The position numbers were made by a program, and so were the translations under genes. A DNA stretch of 10,291 nt from an uncultured Thiomonas sp. (GTDB lineage Bacteria; Pseudomonadota; Gammaproteobacteria; Burkholderiales; Burkholderiaceae_C), in contig CALBRU010000140.1 in assembly GCA_937927695.1 (NCBI GenBank), positions 1 to 10,291 on the forward strand. Reading direction: 5' to 3'. Under the pieces are notes generated by a model, which was not told where the DNA came from, made no database searches, and was given only the letters and a program-made list of their open reading frames with translations. This document shows, one piece after another, positions 1 to 6,295 of the stretch. The stretch's first letter is position 1; each line of letters opens with the position of its first letter.

Positions 1-1
1 G

Positions 2-454
2 CAAAACGCGTTGGAACGCCACGCCATCCCGCCCGCCACGCTCGAACTCGAAATCACCGAAAGCCTGCTGGTGGATGAAACCGGCGCCCTGTTCGCCCAG
101 CTCACCGCGCTGCGCAACATGGGAGTGACCCTCGCGCTCGACGACTTCGGCACCGGCTATTCGTCCATGGCGGCGCTGCGCAAGCTGCCGATCGACGTGA
201 TGAAAATCGACCGCTCCTTCGTCATCGATCTGGAAACCGACGCCAGCGCCCTGCCCGCGGTACGCGCCATCGTGGCGCTGGCGCAGGCCTCGCAACTGCA
301 CCTCGTGGCCGAAGGCGTGGAAACCGAGACGCAGGCACGCATGCTGCGCGAACTAGGCTGTCACGAATTGCAGGGCTATCTGTATTCGCGCCCCGTCGAG
401 CCGGCGCGGTTTCTGCAACTTCCCGGCTTGCGCCACGGCACACCCGCAGCCTGA
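2..454 (+). CDS. EAL-domain cyclic-di-GMP phosphodiesterase, C-terminal fragment (5' end outside window)
   Basis: EAL domains hydrolyse the second messenger c-di-GMP to pGpG. The reading frame is open from the left edge, so only about 150 residues of the C-terminal half are visible. The remaining conserved positions are intact: Glu in LELEITES, the Asp pair in LDDFGTGYSS, Lys in KIDRSF, Glu in VAEGVETE and Gln in QGYLYSRP. The loop-6 motif DDFGTGYSS is complete, which in this family usually goes with an active enzyme. The EAL signature itself and anything N-terminal to it (often PAS, GGDEF or membrane sensor domains) lie outside the window, so architecture and input signal cannot be stated. 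The TTG near position 11 is internal and is not a start. The gene ends 3 bp before the end of the convergent methyltransferase gene. The domain call is firm; activity is inferred from motifs. Confidence 0.95.
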   Translation, partial: QNALERHAIPPATLELEITESLLVDETGALFAQLTALRNMGVTLALDDFGTGYSSMAALRKLPIDVMKIDRSFVIDLETDASALPAVRAIVALAQASQLHLVAEGVETETQARMLRELGCHELQGYLYSRPVEPARFLQLPGLRHGTPAA

Positions 455-457
455 CAC

Positions 458-1285
458 TCACTCCCGCCGCAAATAGAAGCCGTGATACAGATCAAGTGAA
501 TGCGCGGGCTCGAAGGCGATGTGGCAATGCTTGTCGGGGTTTTGCCAGCGGTCGACGATCTGGTAGCCCAAGCGGGTGAAACCCTCCAGGAACGGCGCAT
601 ACGCGGCGATGCGGTAAGGGCAGAAGGCCGTGCCGATGCTCTGCAGGGTGAAGAAGTCTTGTCCACCGTTGTCCAGCACATGCAGCGGGGTGAGGTTGAG
701 AATGATGTGGCGTGGTGGATGTGCCAGCGCTGCCAGACGCTGCGCCAGGGTGTCGGGCAGATATTGCAGCACGCCCAGCGCCAGCAACACGTCCACGCCG
801 CCCGCCCCGGCGAAGTCGCCGTTGAAGCGCAGCCGCCCTGCGGGGTCGCGCTCGCGGGCGATTTCCGCGCCCCGCGCCATCACCGCAGGCACGTCGCTCA
901 CCGTCCAGCGCAGACCCGGCGGATAGTCGAGGTAGCGCTGATAGCCGTAGTAGCCAATGCCGATATGCCCGCCCAGATCGAACACCGAACTCTGCCCCTG
1001 TGCAAACAGTTTTTGCAGCCAGAAGATGACGGGATAGTCGCTGGGGTAGATGCGCTTGATGCGCTCAAGATACATGCCCGCCGCATCGGCGTTGTCGTAG
1101 CCCAGCGGGCGGGTGTTCGGCGCGCTGGCCTGCGCCGCGTCGAAGCTGGAATAAACGCCGCGAAACAGGTTGGCGTCGGTGTTCTTGGCAAAGGCGGCCT
1201 CTGCACGCTGGCGGCGCAGTGCGCCGAGGGGCGGCAGATCGGCCAGGCGATCCAGGGCGGCGTGAGTGCGCTCAAGCAAGGGCAT
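458..1285 (-). CDS. Putative SAM-dependent methyltransferase, TIGR04325 (LIC12133-like) family
   Basis: This is a predicted class I methyltransferase of 275 residues. The SAM-binding motif I region VFDLGGHIGIGYYG lies at about residues 101-114. It is followed by the acidic strand end WTVSDVPAV (127-135) and by the family-like segment LGVLQYLPD (170-178). The C-terminal part (ILNLTPLH, then a GYQIVDRW-type end) also matches what I recall of the TIGR04325 family. Members often sit in polysaccharide or O-antigen loci, but no glycan gene is visible here, and the substrate is unknown. Start choice: the frame opens at 1336, but the Met at 1285 is preceded by GGAG six bases upstream, the best ribosome site in the region; the Met at 1297 is an alternative. 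There is no signal peptide or membrane segment, so it should be cytoplasmic. It is transcribed divergently from the octaheme operon and converges with the EAL gene. Fold confidence is high; family assignment is moderate and from memory. Confidence 0.85.
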   Translation of the reverse strand: MPLLERTHAALDRLADLPPLGALRRQRAEAAFAKNTDANLFRGVYSSFDAAQASAPNTRPLGYDNADAAGMYLERIKRIYPSDYPVIFWLQKLFAQGQSSVFDLGGHIGIGYYGYQRYLDYPPGLRWTVSDVPAVMARGAEIARERDPAGRLRFNGDFAGAGGVDVLLALGVLQYLPDTLAQRLAALAHPPRHIILNLTPLHVLDNGGQDFFTLQSIGTAFCPYRIAAYAPFLEGFTRLGYQIVDRWQNPDKHCHIAFEPAHSLDLYHGFYLRRE

Positions 1286-1515
1286 GACGGTCTCCATCGA
1301 AGCGGCAAACGATACCGCAAAACTGGCCGCGCGCAAGCTCGATTTGAATGTAATTAGTTGTCTCTAATGGTGTCTTTATTTTTCTTTTGTGTGGCCAGAT
1401 CAAGAGATGGCGTCACCGAAACACGACGCCCGAAATCGATTGCGAACTGTCAATCTTTTCAAACAACAGCAGGCGCAGCATCTCGCCCATTCTTCCAACG
1501 AGACGAGTGTGGGCC
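1286..1515. promoter_or_regulatory. Divergent intergenic region between methyltransferase and octaheme cytochrome operon
   Basis: About 230 bp lie between the two divergent starts. The stretch around 1341-1390 is clearly richer in A and T than its surroundings and is the most likely place for promoters in both directions. TTGAAT (1344-1349) and TAATGG (1365-1370) look like weak -35 and -10 hexamers, but their spacing is only 15 bp. No convincing FNR box (TTGAT-N4-ATCAA) was found, although the operon looks respiratory. The reading frame of the downstream cytochrome stays open upstream to about 1387, but that part does not look like protein of this family. No RNA gene was recognised. Confidence 0.4.
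1353..1368. promoter_or_regulatory. Short inverted repeat, possible operator in divergent promoter region
   Basis: ATTAG and CTAAT form perfect 5-bp arms around a 6-bp centre inside the AT-rich part of the divergent region. The T-N11-A spacing fits a LysR-type site, and other dimeric regulators could also bind. No regulator gene is adjacent in the window. Short arms like these arise by chance in AT-rich DNA, so this is only a candidate. Confidence 0.25.
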
Positions 1516-3330
1516 ATGGATTTCCATCGACAAACCGGAGAGGGCCGGATCGCGCGCGCGGCGCGAACTGCGCAGGCCGTTTTTTTAGCCGCCGGGCTAC
1601 TGGCGCTCAACCCCTTGGCACGGGCGCAAGACGCCGCAACGTTCGTGGCACAGAACGGGGTAAAAGTTCAACCCGCTGATGCGGCGCAGGACGCCTGGCA
1701 CGTGGTACCCGCAGCGGTGCCCACGGTGCAGCAAGGCAGTGTGGGCAAGGAAATGCCGCAGGATCACAGCCAGTTTCCGCAGCTCAAGGGGCCGTTCACC
1801 TCGCCCGAGCAGGTCACCCAGGCCTGCCTGAGCTGTCACACCGACGCGGCCAAGCAGGTCATGTCCACCATTCACTGGACCTGGAAGGCCTACGACCCCA
1901 AGACCAAGACGCTGGTGGGCAAGAACCACGTCTACAACAACTTCTGCGTCAGCCCGATCAGCAACGAGCAGTTCTGCACCGTGTGCCATGTGGGCTATGG
2001 CAGCACCGACCCGAACAAGTTCGTGCCGTTCGACCACCGCAGCCAGGATCATGTGGATTGCCTGGTGTGCCACGACCAGACCAAGACCTATCACAAGATT
2101 CCGTTCATCGGCGGCAATCCTGCGATGGAAAAAATCGCGGTGCGGCCGGGATGCGGCGAGGTCTATGGCACCGACAAGCCTTTCGTCGAGCCGGAGAACC
2201 TCGCCAACATCGCGCAGCATGTGGGCTCTCCCACGCGCTACACCTGCGGCCAGTGCCACTTCTACGGCGGCGGCGGCGACGGCGTGAAGCACGGCGACTT
2301 GGACAGTTCGCTGGTCAACCCCGCGCGCGCTGAAGACGTGCACATGGCGACCAAAGGTCTGAACTTCTCTTGCCAGGAGTGCCACAAGACCGAGAACCAC
2401 AATGTCAGCGGCTCGCGCTACGTCACTGACATGATGTTCAATGACAAACAGTTCATGCGCGGCAACCCGCACAACACTCAGGCGGCGAGTTGCGTGTCGT
2501 GCCACGGGCAGACGCCGCACAAGGGCAACGACCTCAACAGCCAGATTCAGGCCGCGACGCTGAACATGCACACCCGCGACATTGCCTGTGAGACCTGTCA
2601 CATCCCCGAGTTCGCGCGCGGCGGCCTGCCCACCAAGATGGAGTGGAACTACGCCACTGCCGGCAAGCTCGCGCCCAACGGCTCGCCGCTGGTCATCAAC
2701 GACAGCCACGGCTGGAACACCTATTGGGGCGTCAAAGGCAGCTTCAAATGGGCGGAAAACGTGGTGCCGCAGTACCGCTGGTTCAACGGCGTGGAACGCT
2801 GGATGAATGTCGGCGACAAGGTGCAGGACTTCAAGAACACCAACGGCGTAGTACAGCTCAACGCCATCGAGGGCAGCCCGACCGACGGCAAGTCCAAGAT
2901 TTTCCCGTTCAAGATCATGCGCAACAACCAGCCGTATGACACGCAGACCGGCATCCTCGCGGTGTTCCATTCCTTCGGTTTCGACAAAGACTCCTACACC
3001 ATGAGTTACGACTGGCAGACCTCGATCGAGGCCGGCATGAAGGCCGCGCATCTGCCGTATTCAGGGCACTACGACTTTGTCAAGACCGATATGTACTGGC
3101 CGATCGAGCACATGGTGGCGCCCAAGACGCAGGCGCTCACTTGCATGCAGTGCCACGCCAGCGACGGTCGGCTGCAGAACATCGACGGCGTGTACATGCC
3201 GCATCGCCCGAAAGACCACAACACCTGGCTGGAACGCATCGGCCTGACCGTCGCCGCGCTCGCATTGGCTGGCGTGCTGCTGCACGGCCTCATCCGCTTC
3301 GGTCTGTGGCTGCGTCGCCGCGGTCATTGA
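1516..3330 (+). CDS. Octaheme c-type cytochrome, tetrathionate reductase (OTR) family, C-terminally membrane-anchored
   Basis: This is a predicted periplasmic multiheme reductase of 604 residues. Eight CxxCH sites are visible, starting at residues 104, 154, 182, 244, 286, 326, 358 and 543. A Sec signal peptide (hydrophobic core about 21-31, cleavage after LARA near 37) gives export. Heme 8 comes after a 180-residue heme-free stretch with IFPFKIMRNNQPYD, YDFVKTDMYWPIEHMVAP and a GRLQ end, which matches my recollection of the OTR family. Shewanella OTR reduces tetrathionate and, in vitro, nitrite and hydroxylamine, using a Lys-ligated heme. Candidate lysines follow heme 3 (K190, K194), but I cannot assign the ligand. 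Extra cysteines C144 and C213 are not heme-binding. Unlike the soluble Shewanella enzyme, this one ends in a membrane helix (about 574-597) followed by Arg-rich residues, so it should stay tethered facing the periplasm. The start at 1516 gives a normal signal peptide; the open frame back to 1387 would add 43 unlikely residues. It is first in an operon with a cytochrome b. The family is secure; the in vivo substrate is inferred. Confidence 0.92.
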   Translation: MDFHRQTGEGRIARAARTAQAVFLAAGLLALNPLARAQDAATFVAQNGVKVQPADAAQDAWHVVPAAVPTVQQGSVGKEMPQDHSQFPQLKGPFTSPEQVTQACLSCHTDAAKQVMSTIHWTWKAYDPKTKTLVGKNHVYNNFCVSPISNEQFCTVCHVGYGSTDPNKFVPFDHRSQDHVDCLVCHDQTKTYHKIPFIGGNPAMEKIAVRPGCGEVYGTDKPFVEPENLANIAQHVGSPTRYTCGQCHFYGGGGDGVKHGDLDSSLVNPARAEDVHMATKGLNFSCQECHKTENHNVSGSRYVTDMMFNDKQFMRGNPHNTQAASCVSCHGQTPHKGNDLNSQIQAATLNMHTRDIACETCHIPEFARGGLPTKMEWNYATAGKLAPNGSPLVINDSHGWNTYWGVKGSFKWAENVVPQYRWFNGVERWMNVGDKVQDFKNTNGVVQLNAIEGSPTDGKSKIFPFKIMRNNQPYDTQTGILAVFHSFGFDKDSYTMSYDWQTSIEAGMKAAHLPYSGHYDFVKTDMYWPIEHMVAPKTQALTCMQCHASDGRLQNIDGVYMPHRPKDHNTWLERIGLTVAALALAGVLLHGLIRFGLWLRRRGH

Positions 3331-3342
3331 AAGGACCTCATC

Positions 3343-4005
3343 ATGACGACAAACCGCGTTTACATGTTCACCCGCTTCGAGCGCTTCTGGCACTGGAGCC
3401 AGGCCGCGCTCATCATCACCATGCTGTTCACCGGGTTTGAGATTCACGGCTATCTCGGAGGCTTCAATTTCGAGCACGCGCTGCTCATCCACGAATACGC
3501 CGCCTGGCTGCTGATGACCCTGTGGGCTTTCGCCATTTTCTGGCACTTCACCACCGGGGCGTGGAAGAACTACATCCCCGACCTGCGCCCGAAGAGCCTG
3601 TGGACGGTGGCACGCTACTACGCCTGGGGCATGTTCATCGGCGAACATCACCCGTATCACAAGGTGTCGTTTCGCAAACACAACCCGCTGCAGCGCCTCG
3701 CCTATCTGTGGCTCAAGCTGATGATCAATCCGCTCATCTGGGCCAGCGGCCTGCTGCTGCTGTTTTACAGCTACGACTGGATTCGGCTCTCGCCGCTGGG
3801 TCTGCAGCTCGACTGGGTGGCGCTCACCCATACCGCTGCCGCCTACATGATGCTGCTGTTCTTCATCCTGCACGTCTATCTGGGCACCACGGCGCACCCG
3901 CCCACCGCCTACATCAAGGCCATGATCACCGGTTGGGAAGATGAAGACGAACCCGCCGCGCCCTCCTCCTCCAGCGTCGCACAACCGGAGCCCCATCATG
4001 GCTGA
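3343..4005 (+). CDS. Membrane cytochrome b subunit (cytochrome b561 / FdnI-type), probable quinol-oxidising partner of the octaheme cytochrome
   Basis: This is a 220-residue protein with four predicted transmembrane helices at about residues 18-36, 46-70, 120-143 and 158-182. The likely heme b ligands are His17 (in RFWHWS), His50, His163 and His177. The last two are 14 residues apart on helix 4, as in the formate dehydrogenase gamma subunit FdnI. Such subunits exchange electrons between quinone and a periplasmic partner. The gene starts 12 bp after the octaheme gene, with AAGGA seven bases before the ATG, so the two are almost surely co-transcribed. The anchored octaheme protein is the obvious electron partner. 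A polar tail of about 25 residues, acidic then Ser/Pro-rich with a final HHG, follows helix 4 and is predicted cytoplasmic. The cytochrome b family is clear; the direction of electron flow (quinol to octaheme) is inferred. Confidence 0.9.
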   Translation: MTTNRVYMFTRFERFWHWSQAALIITMLFTGFEIHGYLGGFNFEHALLIHEYAAWLLMTLWAFAIFWHFTTGAWKNYIPDLRPKSLWTVARYYAWGMFIGEHHPYHKVSFRKHNPLQRLAYLWLKLMINPLIWASGLLLLFYSYDWIRLSPLGLQLDWVALTHTAAAYMMLLFFILHVYLGTTAHPPTAYIKAMITGWEDEDEPAAPSSSSVAQPEPHHG

Positions 4006-4807
4006 TACCCGACTCTTCCGCCCCGGCCCTCTGTTGCAGTTGACCGTGCTGGGCGCCGCACTCTCGGCCCTGAGTCTGAGCGCCGTTCTGCGCATCGATA
4101 CCCTTGTGCAGGCTGCCGAACCAGCGGCCAAGCCCGCAGCCCAAGCCGCCTCCACCCCGGCGACGCAAATCAATCTGGAAAGCGCCTCGCTCACCGATCT
4201 GCCCGGCTCGCCCTCGCGTGTGCGCATCGACCAGAGCTTAGGCGTACACGCCATCAAGCAGCGCGACGGGTTTGTCGAACTGGACAACGCCGTGCTGCTC
4301 AAGACCTATGTCTATGCGTATTCCAGGCAGGCGGTGAACTACACCGGCATCCTCACGCCGAATACCGAAATGATCGAACCGCCCGCGCCGGTGCAGGCCA
4401 GCGCGAAGGAAAAGCAGCGGGTCGACGCCATGATCGCATTCGACAAAACGCACCCCAAGCTGCGCATCGACGTCGATGACATCGCGCTCGACGCCTATGT
4501 GCCTCAGGGCAAGTACTACCCCATCGACAACCGCCTGTTCATCCACGGCGTCGGGTATTACTTCGACAACTCGCCGTATCACTACACCTACGATCACCCC
4601 GAAGCATTTCGCCATCTGGCCTGCGCCGATGCCGCCGTGATGAAAACCCTCAACGACGCCATCGCCAACTACCAGCACTTTCACATGGCCATTTTCGCCA
4701 CCGTGCTCGGCGGCGACGCCAAGACGCAAGGGTTGCTGCTGCGGGTGGATGAAGTGCAGCTCAAGGACGCTCTGGGCAATGTGCTGATCGATCAGAAGGC
4801 GGGGTGA
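3998..4807 (+). CDS. Protein of unknown function, membrane-anchored or exported, third gene of the octaheme cytochrome operon
   Basis: I do not recognise this 269-residue protein. It has one hydrophobic segment at about residues 11-35. This could be a signal anchor or a signal peptide cut near VQAA (about 37-40), and an Ala/Pro/Lys-rich linker follows (41-56). The remaining 210 residues form a soluble domain with no CxxCH site, a single Cys (209) and many Tyr and His residues (for example VGYYFDNSPYHYTYDHPEAF at 185-204). The start overlaps the cytochrome b stop by 8 bp and has GGAG seven bases upstream, so translation is probably coupled. An in-frame start upstream at 3941 would lie inside the cytochrome b gene and is less likely. 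The position suggests a periplasmic accessory, assembly or electron-transfer subunit of the octaheme/cytochrome b complex. That role is inferred from linkage alone. Confidence 0.85.
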   Translation: MADTRLFRPGPLLQLTVLGAALSALSLSAVLRIDTLVQAAEPAAKPAAQAASTPATQINLESASLTDLPGSPSRVRIDQSLGVHAIKQRDGFVELDNAVLLKTYVYAYSRQAVNYTGILTPNTEMIEPPAPVQASAKEKQRVDAMIAFDKTHPKLRIDVDDIALDAYVPQGKYYPIDNRLFIHGVGYYFDNSPYHYTYDHPEAFRHLACADAAVMKTLNDAIANYQHFHMAIFATVLGGDAKTQGLLLRVDEVQLKDALGNVLIDQKAG

Positions 4808-4835
4808 GTTGGCGCAAACCCGCGCCCCCTCCCAA

Positions 4836-4858
4836 CCTCCCCCACGCGGTGGGGGAGG
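4836..4858. repeat. Perfect G+C-rich hairpin 1 of a tandem pair between convergent genes
   Basis: CCTCCCCCAC and GTGGGGGAGG form a perfect 10-bp stem around a 3-base GCG loop, 29 bp after the stop of the operon's last gene. There is no T-run on either side, so it is not a textbook intrinsic terminator. It looks like half of a REP-like intergenic palindromic element. It could block 3' exonucleases or reduce read-through between the convergent transcripts. Confidence 0.7.
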
Positions 4859-4865
4859 AGCAAAC

Positions 4866-4892
4866 ACCCCTCCCCATGGCATGGGGAGGGGT
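4866..4892. repeat. Perfect G+C-rich hairpin 2 of a tandem pair between convergent genes
   Basis: ACCCCTCCCCAT and ATGGGGAGGGGT form a perfect 12-bp stem around a GGC loop, only 7 bp after the first hairpin. Both hairpins share the layout of C-rich left arm, 3-base loop and G-rich right arm. The flanks (CCCCCTCCC on the left, GGGGTGGG on the right) continue the strand-skewed composition. The pair fills most of the 114-bp gap between the operon and the flavoprotein gene and probably ends or protects both transcripts. Confidence 0.7.
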
Positions 4893-4924
4893 GGGGTGGG
4901 CTAAGGTTGTTTCGGTAGAGCCGC

Positions 4925-6061
4925 TCAAGCCGAGCGGTAGTCCTTGAGGTATTTGCCCTCGAACCAGCGCTTGGCCCAGGTGAAGGCGCGAGAAGGCGGC
5001 AGGACGATGGTTTTGTTCTCGTTGCGGAACACCAGAATGCCGCTGTCCACGGTATCGACGATGCACACCAACTCGGCCTTGGGCACATGCTGCGCAGGCT
5101 GGCCTTGCATCACCAGCAACAGATTCTCGGCAGCGGCCTTGGCCTGCAGGTCGGCCATGTGCGCCTGCTTGGGCAGCCAGTCCGGGCCGGGATAGCTGCC
5201 GGCGTCTCCGGCCACGAACACCCGCTCGAAACCGGGCACGGCGCAATGCGCGTCCGCCTGAATGAAGCCGCCGGGCGAACGCGGCAGCTCGGAGTTGTGC
5301 GTCCAGCCCGGCCCCGTCATGCCGGGCATGAACAAAATGAGATCGGCCTTGACCAGGCCGCCCTCGGTCTCCACCCCTTCGGGCGACATGCGCAGCGGCT
5401 TGTGGCCCAGATGCGTGTCGATGCGGCGCTTGGCCATGTGCGACAGCAGCCCGGTGACGGCGCGCTCGCCCAGGCGTTGTCCCGGCGTTTCGGAGGCGTT
5501 GAAAAACACCAGTTCCACCTTGTCGCGTTTGCGCTGGCGGCGCAGCCAGGTGTCGATGCCGAACAGCAACTCGAACATCGGCCCGCCGCGCGCCGCCGTG
5601 GGCTCCTGCGGGTTGCCGCCAAAACCGCAGGCGATGCGCCCGCTGTCCATCGCCAGCAGCCGCTCGCGGATTTTCTCCGCCGCCGCCACGCCCTCGCACA
5701 GCGCGATGGTGTGCTCGATGCCCGGCAGCTTTTTGATGAAGCGCCCGCCCGTGGCGATGATCAGGCCGTCGTTCTCCACCGGCCCGCCGGTAGTCAGCAC
5801 CGTGCGCCCGCCGTCTTGCAGCCCGGTCACTTCGGCGGCGAGAAAGTCGATGCGATGCTTGTGTAAAAACGGCACCAGATCGATGACCAGATCGCTGCTC
5901 TTGCGCACCCCCGTGGGCACCCAGATCAGACTGGGCAGATAGACGAATTCGGCCTTGGGCGCCACCAGAGTGATACGCGCCTGCGGCGCCTTGGCGCGCA
6001 AAGAGCGCGCCGCGGTGAGGGCGGCAAAGCCCGCGCCGAGTACAACAAAATGGGAGGACAT
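4925..6061 (-). CDS. FAD-dependent oxidoreductase, sulfide:quinone reductase / flavocytochrome c sulfide dehydrogenase-like
   Basis: This is a 378-residue protein of the two-dinucleotide-binding-domain flavoprotein fold. The N-terminal FAD motif VVLGAGFAAL (6-15) and the second FAD site VFVAGDAG (281-288) are intact. PSLIWVPTG (43-51) and the C-terminal GKYLKDY end resemble SQR-type enzymes. SQR oxidises sulfide to polysulfide and feeds quinone. By eye, Cys122 and Cys333 align with two of the three SQR cysteines (128 and 356 in Acidithiobacillus numbering). The middle one (160) appears to be Arg158 here; an extra Cys145 lies 13 residues upstream. Substrate and mechanism are therefore uncertain. 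The Met at 6061 begins directly at the FAD strand. The frame is open to 6301, but those 80 residues lack domain character. No strong ribosome site is seen. There is no signal peptide, so it is probably cytoplasmic or peripheral to the inner membrane. It converges with the octaheme operon, which may reflect shared sulfur metabolism. Confidence 0.85.
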   Translation of the reverse strand: MSSHFVVLGAGFAALTAARSLRAKAPQARITLVAPKAEFVYLPSLIWVPTGVRKSSDLVIDLVPFLHKHRIDFLAAEVTGLQDGGRTVLTTGGPVENDGLIIATGGRFIKKLPGIEHTIALCEGVAAAEKIRERLLAMDSGRIACGFGGNPQEPTAARGGPMFELLFGIDTWLRRQRKRDKVELVFFNASETPGQRLGERAVTGLLSHMAKRRIDTHLGHKPLRMSPEGVETEGGLVKADLILFMPGMTGPGWTHNSELPRSPGGFIQADAHCAVPGFERVFVAGDAGSYPGPDWLPKQAHMADLQAKAAAENLLLVMQGQPAQHVPKAELVCIVDTVDSGILVFRNENKTIVLPPSRAFTWAKRWFEGKYLKDYRSA

Positions 6062-6295
6062 GATGGATGGGCTATGCGGATACGACAGAAGCGAAGCATA
6101 GGCCCGGCATGGCCGCTCGGGCTTGTGAATTGTCAGAGCCAAAGGGTCCGCTGCCTGGGCTGCCCCACCCTTTCTGAAACGCTTTGTAAATGCCGTTGAC
6201 GCGCACCGGACAAGCGGAGAATTCTGATAAAGAACGAGCGTTCGATTTTCAGATAAACCCAAGGCCGCGACACGGCCAGACGACGGAGACAACCC
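6062..6295. promoter_or_regulatory. Divergent intergenic region between flavoprotein and lipoprotein hydrolase genes
   Basis: These 234 bp separate two divergent starts. TTGACG at 6196-6201 is a good -35 hexamer for the rightward gene, but no good -10 lies 16-18 bp downstream; AATTCTGATAAAG (6220-6232) is the only AT-rich candidate. GGAG at 6285-6288 lies seven bases before the hydrolase ATG and is a clear ribosome site. For the leftward flavoprotein gene no convincing promoter or ribosome site was seen. No small gene or RNA was recognised. Confidence 0.4.
6232..6243. promoter_or_regulatory. Palindrome GAACG-N2-CGTTC, TetR-type operator candidate
   Basis: GAACGAGCGTTC has perfect 5-bp arms around a 2-bp centre and sits 52 bp upstream of the hydrolase start, just downstream of the possible -35 at 6196. 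Short GC-bordered palindromes of the AACG-N2-CGTT type are common operators of TetR-family repressors. Its position would suit repression of the rightward gene. No tetR-like gene lies in the window, so the regulator is unknown. Confidence 0.4.

Noticed and set aside
500..1357. 285-residue plus-strand frame opposite the methyltransferase
   Set aside because: The minus-strand protein has a SAM motif and family-like C-terminus. The plus-strand frame is Gln/Arg/Val-rich without motifs.
1387..1403. FNR-like sequence TTG...ATCAA near the operon promoter
   Set aside because: The half-sites are three bases too far apart and the left half does not match TTGAT.
1387..1515. Upstream extension of the octaheme gene to a TTG start
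   Set aside because: It would place 43 polar residues before the signal peptide. The ATG at 1516 gives a standard exported protein.
1597..3051. 484-residue open frame antisense to the octaheme gene
   Set aside because: It lies wholly opposite a gene with eight heme motifs, its composition (Val/His/Arg/Leu runs) is that of a GC-rich shadow frame, and it shows no domain.
3061..4302. 413-residue minus-strand frame across the operon
   Set aside because: It spans the cytochrome b gene and parts of both neighbours on the opposite strand and has no domain; it is a shadow of coding DNA.
4836..4892. Possible CRISPR or tandem-repeat array
   Set aside because: There are only two hairpins with different sequences and a 7-bp gap, with no repeat-spacer periodicity.
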